This document shows positions 22,168 to 32,554 of a DNA stretch of 64,000 nt, piece after piece. Source of the stretch: Ostreococcus mediterraneus (Eukaryota; Chlorophyta; Mamiellophyceae; Mamiellales; Bathycoccaceae); the NCBI GenBank assembly GCA_012295225.1, contig WMKK01000022.1, positions 124,001-188,000 on the forward strand, given 5' to 3'. The translations under genes and the position numbers were made by a program. The notes beneath the pieces were generated by a model, which saw only the letters and a list, made by a program, of their open reading frames with translations, searched no databases and was not told where the DNA came from. Position 1 is the stretch's first letter, and each line of letters starts with the position of its first letter.

Positions 22168-22353
22168 ATGACACCGCTACACGCGGCGTCGGTGTCCACG
22201 GGCATCGGCGGCATCGTTCTCGGGTTCTTCGCGCGCGCCGGTCGCGGCGTTTGGGTCCGAGTCGAGAACGCGCTGAGCGAAGGGACAACAGGTCTCTGTG
22301 TGGTTTCAATGTCATGTGGTCTTTCGCAAGGCGCGCAATCTCGACGCGCATAG
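22168..22353 (+). pseudogene. Cytosine methyltransferase motif-I fragment, copy 2
   Basis: HAASVSTGIGGIVLGF aligns with the 11852 copy. Substitutions fall inside the motif-I loop, consistent with relaxed constraint. It is cut by the satellite at about 22290, like the other copies. Confidence 0.45.
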
Positions 22354-24230
22354 GTGCACTGCAATGTGTATACGTGATTCCACCGCGTGGTGACACGCGC
22401 GCACGCGCGGGTGCCGCGCATGTGCGAGTTGGTGTGTCGGAATGTGGACCTTAGACGAAGCCGTCGCGCGCGTCGTCGCCGGTCTCTGTGTGGTTTCAAT
22501 GTCGTGTGGTCTTTCTCAAGGCGCGCAATCTCGACGCACACGCGTGCACTCTAATACGTATACGTGATTCCAACGCGTGGTGACACGCGCGCACGCGCGG
22601 GTGCCGCGCACGTGCGAGTTGTTGTGTCGGAATGTGGACCCTAGACGAAGCCGTCGCGCGCGCACCCGCCGGTCTCTGTGTGGTTTCAATGTCGTGTGGT
22701 CTTTCTCAAGACGCGCAATCTCGACGTGCACGCGTGCACTCCGATGCGTATACGTGATTCCACCGCGTGGTGACGCGCGCGCGCGCGGGTGCCGCGCATG
22801 TGCGAGTTGATGTGCCCAAATGTGGACCCTAGACGAAGCCGTCGCGCGCGTCCCCGCCGGTCTCTGTGTGGTTTCAATGTCGTGTAGTCTTTCTCAAGGC
22901 GCGCAATCTCGACGCGCACACGTGCACTGCAATGCGTATACGTGATTCCACCGCGTGGTGACGCGCGCGCACGCGCGGGTGCCGCGCATGTGCGAGTTGG
23001 TGTGTCGGAATGTGGACCCTAGACGAAGCCGTCGCGCGCGTCCCCGCCGGTCTCTGTGTGGTTTCAATGTCGTGTGGTCTTTCTCAAGGCGCGCAATCTC
23101 GACGTGCACGCGTGCACGACAGTGTGACTGTGCAATTCTACCGCGTGGTGACCCGCGCGCACGCATAGGTGCCGCGCACGTGCGAGTTGTTGTGCCCAAA
23201 TGTGGACCCTAGACGAAGCCGTCGCGCGCGTCCCCGCCGGTCTCTGTGTGGTTTCAATGTCGCGTGGTCTTTCTCAAGGCGCGCAATCTGGACGCACACG
23301 CGTGCACTCCAGTGTGAATGTGCAATTCTACCGCGTGGTGACGCGCGCGCGCGCGCGGGTGCCGCGCATGTGCGAGTTGGTGTGTCGGAATGTGGACCCT
23401 AGACGAAGCCGTCGCGCGCGTCGCCGCCGGTCTCTGTGTGGTTTCAATGTCGCGTGGTCTTTCTCAAGGCGCGCAATCTCGACGCGTACCCGTGCACTCC
23501 AGTGCGTATACGTGATTCCACCGCGTGGTCACGCGCGCGCACGCATAGGTGCCGCGCATGTGCGAGTTGGTGTGTCGGAATGTGGACCCTAGACGAAGCC
23601 GTCGCGCGCGTCCCCGCCGGTCTCTGTGTGGTTTCAATGTCGTGTGGGCATTCTTAAAGCGCGCAATCTCGACGTGCACGCGTGCAAGACAGTGTGAATG
23701 TGCAATCCTACCGCGTGGTGACGCGCGCGCGCGCGCGGGTGCCGCGCATGTGCGAGTTGGTGTGTCGGAATGTGGACCCTAGACGAAGCCGTCGCGCGCG
23801 TCCCCGCCGGTCTCTGTGTGGTTTCAATGTCGCGTGGTCTTTCTCAAGGCGCGCAATCTGGACGCACACGCGTGCACTGCAATACGTATACGTGATTCCA
23901 CTGCGTGGTGACCCGCGCGCACGCATAGGTGCCGCGCATGTGCGAGTTGGTGTGTCGGAATGTGGACCCTAGACGAAGCCGTCGCGCGCGTCGTCGTCGG
24001 TCTCTGTGTGGTTTCAATGTCGTGTAGTCTTTCTCAAGGCGCGCAATCTCGACGCGCACACGTGCACTGCAATGCGTATACGTGATTCCAATGCGTGGTG
24101 ACTAGCGCGCACGCGCGGGTGCCGCGCATGTGCGAGTTGGTGTGTCGGAATGTGGACCCTAGACGAAGCGGTCGCGTCGTCGCTGTCGCCGTCTCTGTGT
24201 GGTTTCAATGTCGTGTAGTCTTTCTCAAGT
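22285..24230. repeat. 190-bp satellite array 2 (about 10 units)
   Basis: GGTCTCTGTGTGG recurs at about 22290, 22482, 22672, 22859, 23049, 23239, 23429, 23619, 23809, 23999 and 24190. Units alternate between two sub-types in their middle part (GCGTATACGTGATTCC versus GTGAATGTGCAATTCTA), which hints at higher-order amplification. The last unit breaks at 24226. Confidence 0.9.
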
Positions 24231-24451
24231 ATCGAATCGGCATGGGCGATGTTGCGGACGCTGCGGAGGCGAACGCTGCAGTATTCAAAAGGAATGACGT
24301 TCGATACTTATTAACGTTTATGTTTACTACGTCGGGTTCGCGCGCGGAGGCCTGAGATGCGTCGCTCGCGTCGGTGGACGCGCTTCACGCACGGGTTCAT
24401 TTTGGTTGATTATTTCATGAATTTTGAGGGGTCGTGTTTCCGCGCCGTCAG
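24231..24451. other. Short gap between satellite and transposase gene
   Basis: A 10-bp inverted pair AAGTATCGAA (24227-24236) / TTCGATACTT (24300-24309) is present. No gene and no convincing terminal repeat of the neighbouring transposon could be matched on the other side. Confidence 0.4.
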
Positions 24452-27400
24452 CTACGCGCGCGGGAATCCCCACGTAGGGTAACCGCACGCGCTGACTCCC
24501 ATTTTTTCCTTACCATCGGCGTGGAATTTGTAGCATCGACTGCATCCAGTCAGACGTCCGCGGCAGCTCGCGCATCCAAAGATGTCATCACCAGCGCTGG
24601 TTGCTTGCGACGGCGCCACCTGAACTTTCACATGGCGAACACCCGGAGTGGTGGCCTGACGGGCCATACGCTCTCGAAACACGTTCTCGGTATTCTTTTC
24701 AGAGTCATTATTCGTCGTGGCCAAGCTCTGCGTTGATTTACGTCGCTTCTCGGTGCGCTTTGTTTGTCCACGCAATTCTGAATCATTCTCCCTGGCGCGC
24801 TTTGAGCGCTGCACATCTGTTCGAACCTTCGCAGTCGCTGGCGCATGAGAGCGTGACTTGAGGTTGTTCGGGGAATGCATAACGTTGCCAGAAGTGTTTC
24901 GCGCTTGCAGTTCTTCGTCGTGCGCGGCGTCATCGTCGTCACCATCCTCACCGTCGCTGTCGTCGTCGCTCTCGCTCTCGCTCTCGCTCTTGTCACCCGC
25001 CGCCCCGGCTTGTGAGCGCGCGCCGCGCTTGCGTTGGACAGCGCCTGCACGGACGCTTTGTTTTTCGTACTCCAGTAGTTCCGGCCAAGCTTCGTCGATG
25101 ATGGGTTCGAGGTTGCTCCGCGATGGGCCCTGTGGACATCCTTGTTTGCTTTTTTTTTCGTGGAACAACGCCTTGATTACGTCCGTCAAGTTTTCAATGG
25201 TTAACGGATGCTTCAGAAGTTCGCCGCGCGCCATCTTGCCTTGCAGTTCTTCAACGTACTTCAAACGACGCTCAAGAGTGGCGAGAGCGCGCTGCTTGCG
25301 TGCAGGGTCGTTCTCCTTTCTTTTTTGCACAGCTTCAAGTTGAGCAATGATTTCATCCGTCGTGGCCTCATGGCGTACTCGACTTTGGCGCCCGCGCTGA
25401 CCGCGCCTCCAGCTCTTCGCCACGATACTTTCAAGCGATGCCACCGCGATTTGCAGCGTCCGTTGAATGTCCTTATCCGTCATATCCGTGCCAGGCACGT
25501 TGCTCGCAATCGCCTTCAATGCGCTCACGAGCGGGAGCAGGCGATGGAGGGAATCGGGATTCCCATCGACGGCTGCGGTAGCCGGAAGAGTACACCGCGC
25601 TTCGGCCAGCGTAGCGTGAGCATCGAACGCAGTTAAAAGCGCAACCGGGACCACGGGCGAAGTGTCCGCCGGCGACGCGACGGTTGCTTCCTCGGTCATC
25701 GGTGTGGATGGCTGAAGAATCTCATCCCGCCACTTTGGAAAATTCTTGTCGAGTACGCGCGTGTTCACTGCAGGCAGCAAGCCTTGCACCTCGAATCCCT
25801 TGTCGTTCAACTCTTTGTTGTGAAATGCCTTCTTCCAAGCGTCGCGCATCAAGTTGACAAAGTTCTCCCCCATGCATTTGAAGTCCACGTATCTTGTCAA
25901 TCGGTCCGACGATGCGGCATTCAACATGCATGCAGTGAGTGACATTGAGGTCACGTATTCCCATTTCTTCTTAGTGAAGGCCTGCTTAAAAACAGGAAAA
26001 TTCACGAGATCTTCGCCTTGCAGGATGTGCGTGCAGTTTGGCGGTAGGATGAAAAGCGTGATACCAAGACGCTGCGCTGTAAGGAGCACTTGAAGCGTCA
26101 TGTGCGTACCGACGCCATCGCAGATGAGAAGCGTCGGATTTTCCGTCGACGAGTTCGTCGCTGGCGCCCAGATGTTCTCCAAGAAGTCGGCAAACATGTC
26201 CGAGTCAAAGGAGCCCTTGTCATTGTGCGCCCATCGCGACGGCTGAGGAGATCCGTCGGCGAGTAGAACCGTCCCAGTTATGTCATCGATGCCCAACGAG
26301 CCTGGTTGAAATTTGTACGAATTCTGCGTGACAACCATCGGCGCCGGGCTCAGCCCATTTAAGAGGCGACAACCCATAATCGAAGCGCGAAACGCAACAC
26401 TCGGACTGTCGATGCACGGCGACAGCTCTCCTTTGCGCGCCACAAATTTCAAACGATTTGTACCATCTTGGTTGAGGTCCGCACTTGTTTCGTCGCACGT
26501 GCCAACGTACGGTTTTGTGTCCTCATGCCATTGAAACATCACGGAGCCCTTTACCTTTGGGTCGTAATCCGGATTCTTCACTCCAAGTCCCAGTCTTTCC
26601 GCGGTGTCTCTGAGGGCGAGTAAACACTGATGCACCGCATGGGCGGTGGCTGAATTTGAGCGCTTGCTGTCCTGCTTGCGCAACGTAGTCACTCTCAACG
26701 TGTTGCGTTTTATGAAGCCTTTGTACCAACGATACGTAAACCTTTGATCAACAGTTGCAATAGGAACGTTTGGGTATCTTTGCCGGAACATCCTGCGCGC
26801 GATGCTTTGAATGAGACTCCAGTGAAAGTACAATCTCTTGTCAAGAAAGTACTGCACGACGTCCGCACAGTCCGCTTCGTCGGCCGCGTGTAACGACGTT
26901 GGTCTGCCGCGGGTCTCGCGAACGTCTTCCCATGTCATCAGAGGTTCAGCGTTGTCGTTCGCGACGTTAATAAACCGCTTCACCGCGTCTTTCATTACTT
27001 TAATCGCAACGTTTTTCTTTGTTGCTTTTTTCAACTCTACACATGCTGTTTTAACGTCAGTCACTTTCGTCGCGACTTCCGCCACGGCCTTCGCCCATAA
27101 GAGCTGTTCCTTCGCGGATTTGCGTATGTAAATACTTTTTTTCATCGTATACGCGTCGCTGGCCGGTTCTGTGTCCGGCGACGGCGTTTTAGCCACGGCG
27201 ACGTCATACTCAGCATCTATTCGTGCCTTGATGTACGCTTCCTGTGCACGGCTGGAGAGGTACTGCCTTCGCGCAGCACGCACGTTCTTCGCCCCCCATT
27301 CCGGCGACAGCATCTGTGCCATACCACTTTTCGTATTTCCCCAACATTGCAATGCGGAGAGGCTCGAGGCGATCTTGTCGTTCTCTTTTAAACGAACGGA

Positions 27401-27584
27401 TACAAGCCACGCAACGCACGCATCGTCGATGTCAGACTGCACTCGAGCTTTCTCCTCGGGAGAGAGCTTAAAGCACGATTGCAGGCTACGTCATGCGTCA
27501 AACACGTGTGCAAAAATAATGTCTATGCACTTACCTCGCGAGGGCCTTCGGGGAGGGAGTCTTCGTTCGGAAGCGGCGCGTCAT
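24452..27584 (-). CDS. Pogo/CENP-B-like DDE transposase (spliced)
   Basis: Two exons: 27584-27535 and 27485-24452, with a 49-nt intron starting AG|GTAAGT and ending CGTAG, giving 1027 aa. Without the short first exon the body has no ATG. A CENP-B/Tc5-type helix-turn-helix region precedes the catalytic core ('ETRGRPTSLHAADEADCADV' through 'YRWYKGFIKRN'). DDE_1 core Asp residues are visible at about 346 (CDETSADLNQDG), 471 (LLICDGVGTHM) and 507 (LQGEDLVNF), so the second and third are about 36 apart, as in pogo/Tigger/Jerky enzymes. The C-terminal part has an acidic Ser/Glu/Asp run and a Cys cluster (CASCRGRLTGCSRC) that may bind zinc. The catalytic triad looks intact. I could not find matching terminal inverted repeats, so this may be an immobilised copy or a host-adopted gene. 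Confidence 0.8.
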
Positions 27585-27991
27585 GATGTGTTGGATGTGT
27601 CAGATTACAACGGTCACACGCTAACGCGTTTCTATCGACTACGCACGCACCGGGGCGCCGATTAACGCCATCTCACGGCGTGTGCTTCAGCATAGGACGT
27701 CGCAAGCGCGTCGTGCGCGCGACGCGCGCGTGCGCGTCGCGCGCGCGCGTGTGACGTACGCGTTCTCAAGGGATTCTGACTAAATTGAAATCCTTAAGTA
27801 TGGGGGCTAATTAGGACTTATACGGTAACGTAATAAACACATCCATCTGAGGCTTTTCGATAGTCTCAATTTAGCATTTGAGTAGAAATACGCTCGGATC
27901 GCCACGACCAAAAAGTAATTCTCGATTACTGAATCGGCGCGCGCGTTCGACGTATTTTGAGCTCAATTCTTACCATTAGGTTGTCAGACAA
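27585..27991. other. Intergenic sequence upstream of the transposase
   Basis: It has a CGCG-rich run (about 27715-27755) and then AT-richer sequence with no coding frame of note. A promoter for the transposase gene would lie here; no clear TATA element was identified. Confidence 0.4.
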
Positions 27992-29251
27992 GCTGCGTTG
28001 GCGGTATGTATATGTACGAATGGTATGTAGATGTATATGTACGTACATATGTAGGATGTACGCCCCGGGGGCGTGCATATGGCCATGGAAAAACGACTTT
28101 TATGCGGGGCATGGTTTTTAGAAATACATTGATACTCTAATAATTACGTAAGTACTGGACGAAATGACTGGTCATTTTAAGGTACGCGACGAGGGGTGGC
28201 TAGGGTTCAGAAATAAGGGTTTACCCGGCGCATGTTTACACGATCGGTGCGCAAAACACTCGTACTTAACACCGTATGTACGGTATGTATCACTCAAGCG
28301 GTATATTACATAAGCTTATTATGTGTTAAGTATGGTATGCACGCGTATGCAGGCCGGGCCTGCATATGCAGGATGCACGCCCCTAGTATGCTGATTCCGC
28401 CAACACAGCAGACAAGGTGAAAATCATCATTTGTGACGCTACAGCGTCCCGACGCCGCCCCCGAATGGCGTGAAACTAGCACGAAAAAAGAGAGACGCAT
28501 TCGAGGCGGTGGCGAGTACGAGAGTCGGCGACAACGGGAAATCGAGATATCGATCCGGAGTTACCGTTCATAATTGGTCGTTGAGCCCCTCACATGTTCA
28601 TCAGCCTCTATCGTCGCCGTGCGGGCGTAAAACTCAGCACATGCACTGAAGAAGATGTAGATACAAGTATTATGCATGCCTGTACGTCATCTTGTGACGT
28701 ACATCGAGCCAGCGACGCGTCTACAGGTCGATATCTGCAACGTGCCAAAATGGACATTTTAAACCATATCGGCGACGCGAGCGCACTATTCGGCGCGTTT
28801 GAGTCGTCCACGGGTGTGTTATTATATTTACTTTCGACTGCGTACGACGCTGGCGACGCGTAAACGCGCGACGTCGACGTGCGCACGTATATGAGAGGCA
28901 GCTGTAAACACGTTTTTGAATTCCTACCTACTTGCGCCCTTTTTTGCTTTTGACCCACTCATCGACCGATTATGACTCAAGAAATCGAAATTTGAAGCGA
29001 CGCTTAGGGAAATAGGCTTGGGAAATAGGCTAACGAAATGTGTGCGTCCAGGGTTCAGAAATAAGGGTTTACCCGGCGCATGTTTACACGATCGGTGCGC
29101 AAAACACTCGTATGTAACACCATATGCACGGTATGTAGTACGCAAACGGTATATTACAGAGGCTTATTATATGTTAAGTATGGTATGCACGCGTATGCAG
29201 GCCCGGCCTGCATATGTACGATGCACGCCCCTAGTATGCTGATTCCGCCAA
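27992..29251. repeat. Left arm of a 1260-bp inverted repeat pair
   Basis: The arm is the reverse complement of 31008-32267, apparently without mismatch: the peptides read from the two arms are identical. Its outer end is GCTGCGTTGGCGG. It contains a 418-bp sub-unit (27992-28409) with GCTGYGTTGGCGG at both ends, then about 630 bases of unassigned sequence, and then a second copy of the right half of that sub-unit (about 29047-29251). Strong palindromes (ATATGTACGTACATAT near 28035, GCCCCGGGGGC near 28062) lie in the sub-unit. No gene is supported within the arm. Confidence 0.9.
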
Positions 29252-30180
29252 GGGCCCTACGGCTCGTATATCATTCCCTCGTGAAATCTCAAATTGAATT
29301 CCCACACTTACACGTGTTCACGGACATCCCAGATATACTGCCAAACACTACTTTCTCCGGCAAACAGGCGAGTATCACCATCCACAACTGCCGCCCAGAA
29401 GACCTTCCTCAAAATAATTATACCGGCAAAGATGCATGGAAGGCTCTTTCGCGTGCCAAGCTTGAAGTGGTGGAAAATCTTATCCTCTCAACTGGGACGC
29501 AGGTAGTTTGGATAGACCTTGACACAATTGTTTTCACCGACATTGGAGTCTCCAAAACGGTTTCTTGGGTGATAGGGTATCAACACGGACTTTGTCCAGG
29601 GAGAATATCCTGCTCTGCTGAGCATGTTTCCAATGGAGGACCTTTCGATCGAACCATAAAGCCTCGATATGACATTTTCGGAGACTTGTGGTCGCTGAAT
29701 TTGACAGCAATCCGTGCCTTTCGACAATACGAAGCTCATCACGCTGCCAAGGGATTACCGCTACCACAATATGACTTACAGGGATATTTTAGCCTTATGA
29801 TGCAAGATGGTGCGCTACCAGCAAGTTGTTTACACGACATCCTTGAGTATAATTTTGGTTTCACCTGCTCTCAATTTGATCACCCCACACGCGAAAATAT
29901 AATCCTTAGAGCCTCTCACGGCAAGCTATTATGTAACGCGAAAGGTCTCGAACATGTCTTGTCGGAAAATGTTGGTTCAATGTCATTTACAGCTCCTTCA
30001 TTTCAAGAAATATTTCTCAAGCAAGAAACCCCAGAGTTTTCTTGGCTGGCAGATAAACAGGCGGCATCCTTTTTGAAAATAGGTGGCGAAAATAGCCTCG
30101 CGCATCTGCCCGTTGCAAATTTCCGTTCGAAAAAATTCGAACTGCACATGCCGTCTCGTTACTCACCATGGTGGTCGTGA
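29080..30180 (+). CDS. Glycosyltransferase-like (GT-A, DxD) ORF fused to repeat-derived start
   Basis: 366 codons. Residues 1-57 are encoded by the inverted-repeat arm and are low-quality sequence. From residue 58 ('RALRLVYHSLVKSQ') a normal protein begins: 'FPHLHVFTDIP', a helix before 'STGTQVVWIDLDTIVFTDI' with the metal/nucleotide-sugar DxD at 146-148, 'LPQYDLQGYFSLMMQDG' and further conserved-looking segments to 366. The Asp-Leu-Asp after a hydrophobic strand is the hallmark of GT-A fold sugar transferases. The natural 5' end, which normally carries a signal anchor, appears to have been lost at the repeat junction (29252), so the gene is 5'-truncated or chimeric. Donor and acceptor sugars cannot be told. 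It is the only single-copy coding sequence inside the inverted-repeat structure. Confidence 0.6.
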   Translation: MFTRSVRKTLVCNTICTVCSTQTVYYRGLLYVKYGMHAYAGPACICTMHAPSMLIPPRALRLVYHSLVKSQIEFPHLHVFTDIPDILPNTTFSGKQASITIHNCRPEDLPQNNYTGKDAWKALSRAKLEVVENLILSTGTQVVWIDLDTIVFTDIGVSKTVSWVIGYQHGLCPGRISCSAEHVSNGGPFDRTIKPRYDIFGDLWSLNLTAIRAFRQYEAHHAAKGLPLPQYDLQGYFSLMMQDGALPASCLHDILEYNFGFTCSQFDHPTRENIILRASHGKLLCNAKGLEHVLSENVGSMSFTAPSFQEIFLKQETPEFSWLADKQAASFLKIGGENSLAHLPVANFRSKKFELHMPSRYSPWWS

Positions 30181-30292
30181 ACGCGCGCCTGATGCCTGAC
30201 GACGACGATGGCGACGACACACACGACGATTTTGGTCGACGAAATACGTATTGTGTACCTTTTAGTACTATCACATCACCGTGTCACATCTA

Positions 30293-30999
30293 CTACCGGG
30301 TGTTTTCACCTAGCGAAAATTCGTGAAAAACTTGATGCGTGGCAAACACGAGTGAAATCAAGCGACGCGACGCAAACTTTAGACGACCAGCCGCTCGCAA
30401 ACAGTGACATATACTCCGCGTTACATAAATTAAGCAGTTACGCATCGTCAACACACTCACACGTGCGCCCGCTGTATCATTTGTACCGCAGTTGCCCTTC
30501 CACTGTCACCTGTCACACTGAACTGATGTATTCCAAACCCTATGTAGGGTTTAGATAGGGTTTAGTCAAACCCTAAGAGATGTTCATCGCGCCGAATGCC
30601 ACTCGAAATGCAGCGCGTCCATGTGCGCGCTTCAAGGAATGTTATTCATATGCAGCTAAATCGTTTTGCGGAAGAACACACGCAATGGATCGCGTTTGTG
30701 AGGACCCATTGATGTTACTGTCCGCGACAACTAAACCCTAAGTAGGGCTTAGAGCGCGGCGCGTTGACAATTCAGAATTCATCTGTTAAGCAGCAAGTTA
30801 GAATTGCGATGGTAATCCCACGCGTCTTCGGGGTTTGCGCGCTATGAAACTATGCGACACATTCAAAACGGGTCTGTTGTCGTCGTTTGGAGCGTTTTCG
30901 TCGCGGCATAGTGGTTACGTTGTCCGTTTCGTTTCAAATCATCCAACTCTGAAGCGTCAAGTTTTTCACGAATTTTCGCTAGGTGAAAACACCCGGTAG
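30293..30999. mobile_element. 707-bp element with 43-bp terminal inverted repeats
   Basis: CTACCGGGTGTTTTCACC... (30293-30335) returns inverted at 30957-30999 with 43 matching bases. The right end abuts the inner end of the right long arm (31002). There is no transposase ORF, so it is a MITE-like non-autonomous element. No clear target duplication was found; the ends may have been altered by the later insertion. It carries telomere-like words at 30535-30576 and 30733-30740. Confidence 0.65.
30535..30576. repeat. Interstitial telomere-like AAACCCTA/TAGGGTTT words
   Basis: AAACCCTA, TAGGGTTTA, TAGGGTTTAG and AAACCCTAAG follow one another on alternating strands within 42 bases, and a fifth AAACCCTA lies at 30733-30740. 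The CCCTAAA type is the plant and green-algal telomere repeat. Here the order is inverted rather than tandem, more like telo-box promoter elements or a healed end than a telomere. Confidence 0.5.
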
Positions 31000-31007
31000 C
31001 AGCTGCG

Positions 31008-32267
31008 TTGGCGGAATCAGCATACTAGGGGCGTGCATCGTACATATGCAGGCCGGGCCTGCATACGCGTGCATACCATACTTAACATATAATAAGCCTC
31101 TGTAATATACCGTTTGCGTACTACATACCGTGCATATGGTGTTACATACGAGTGTTTTGCGCACCGATCGTGTAAACATGCGCCGGGTAAACCCTTATTT
31201 CTGAACCCTGGACGCACACATTTCGTTAGCCTATTTCCCAAGCCTATTTCCCTAAGCGTCGCTTCAAATTTCGATTTCTTGAGTCATAATCGGTCGATGA
31301 GTGGGTCAAAAGCAAAAAAGGGCGCAAGTAGGTAGGAATTCAAAAACGTGTTTACAGCTGCCTCTCATATACGTGCGCACGTCGACGTCGCGCGTTTACG
31401 CGTCGCCAGCGTCGTACGCAGTCGAAAGTAAATATAATAACACACCCGTGGACGACTCAAACGCGCCGAATAGTGCGCTCGCGTCGCCGATATGGTTTAA
31501 AATGTCCATTTTGGCACGTTGCAGATATCGACCTGTAGACGCGTCGCTGGCTCGATGTACGTCACAAGATGACGTACAGGCATGCATAATACTTGTATCT
31601 ACATCTTCTTCAGTGCATGTGCTGAGTTTTACGCCCGCACGGCGACGATAGAGGCTGATGAACATGTGAGGGGCTCAACGACCAATTATGAACGGTAACT
31701 CCGGATCGATATCTCGATTTCCCGTTGTCGCCGACTCTCGTACTCGCCACCGCCTCGAATGCGTCTCTCTTTTTTCGTGCTAGTTTCACGCCATTCGGGG
31801 GCGGCGTCGGGACGCTGTAGCGTCACAAATGATGATTTTCACCTTGTCTGCTGTGTTGGCGGAATCAGCATACTAGGGGCGTGCATCCTGCATATGCAGG
31901 CCCGGCCTGCATACGCGTGCATACCATACTTAACACATAATAAGCTTATGTAATATACCGCTTGAGTGATACATACCGTACATACGGTGTTAAGTACGAG
32001 TGTTTTGCGCACCGATCGTGTAAACATGCGCCGGGTAAACCCTTATTTCTGAACCCTAGCCACCCCTCGTCGCGTACCTTAAAATGACCAGTCATTTCGT
32101 CCAGTACTTACGTAATTATTAGAGTATCAATGTATTTCTAAAAACCATGCCCCGCATAAAAGTCGTTTTTCCATGGCCATATGCACGCCCCCGGGGCGTA
32201 CATCCTACATATGTACGTACATATACATCTACATACCATTCGTACATATACATACCGCCAACGCAGC
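31008..32267. repeat. Right arm of the 1260-bp inverted repeat pair
   Basis: Mirror of 27992-29251. Unlike the left arm, its inner end keeps the whole GCTGCGTTGGCGG (31002-31014), so 31002-32267 looks like a complete 1266-bp element with 13-bp ends, while the left copy lacks the last six bases. Its right end directly abuts a MITE-B copy at 32268. Confidence 0.9.
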
Positions 32268-32326
32268 CTATAATCCTATAATTTCACGCCGAATGTCCGA
32301 ATATTTATAGGATTATAGAGTCCGGC

Positions 32327-32502
32327 TGTTGCGGGCTAAATATGATTGTATAGCCTTCCCGTGTCTTGAATAAGTGATGAGTTATGACTCACGACGTGTA
32401 GACTCTAGTTAGAGTCAACAGGCTCGCTATTTTTAATCATCATCAGATCTTTACGCATAGAACGCGCTAAGCTGCGACCACCAATTGGACCTTAAGCTTA
32501 CA
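32327..32502 (+). repeat. Copia-1 left LTR
   Basis: 176 bp, TGTTGCGGG...GCTTACA, almost identical to 45618-45793. It contains a TGAGTTATGACTCA palindrome (about 32374-32387), a bZIP-type site. Confidence 0.9.
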
Positions 32503-32554
32503 TCGATCGATTGTTGCTAAACAACTCTCTTCGTTGTACCCGCGCGGGTGGTAG

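Larger units (their letters stand above)
18320..24200. repeat. Duplicated block, copy 2
   Basis: Second copy of the block at 7640-13130 in the same order and orientation. It carries a longer satellite array and ends where satellite meets the transposase region. 18979-20000 is the conserved upstream region of the surface-protein gene and has no separate gene. Confidence 0.85.

Noticed and set aside
28594-28958. Overlapping 89- and 116-codon frames in the inverted arms, identical in both arms
   Set aside because: Identity follows from the arms being mirror copies and gives no evidence for coding; no domain.
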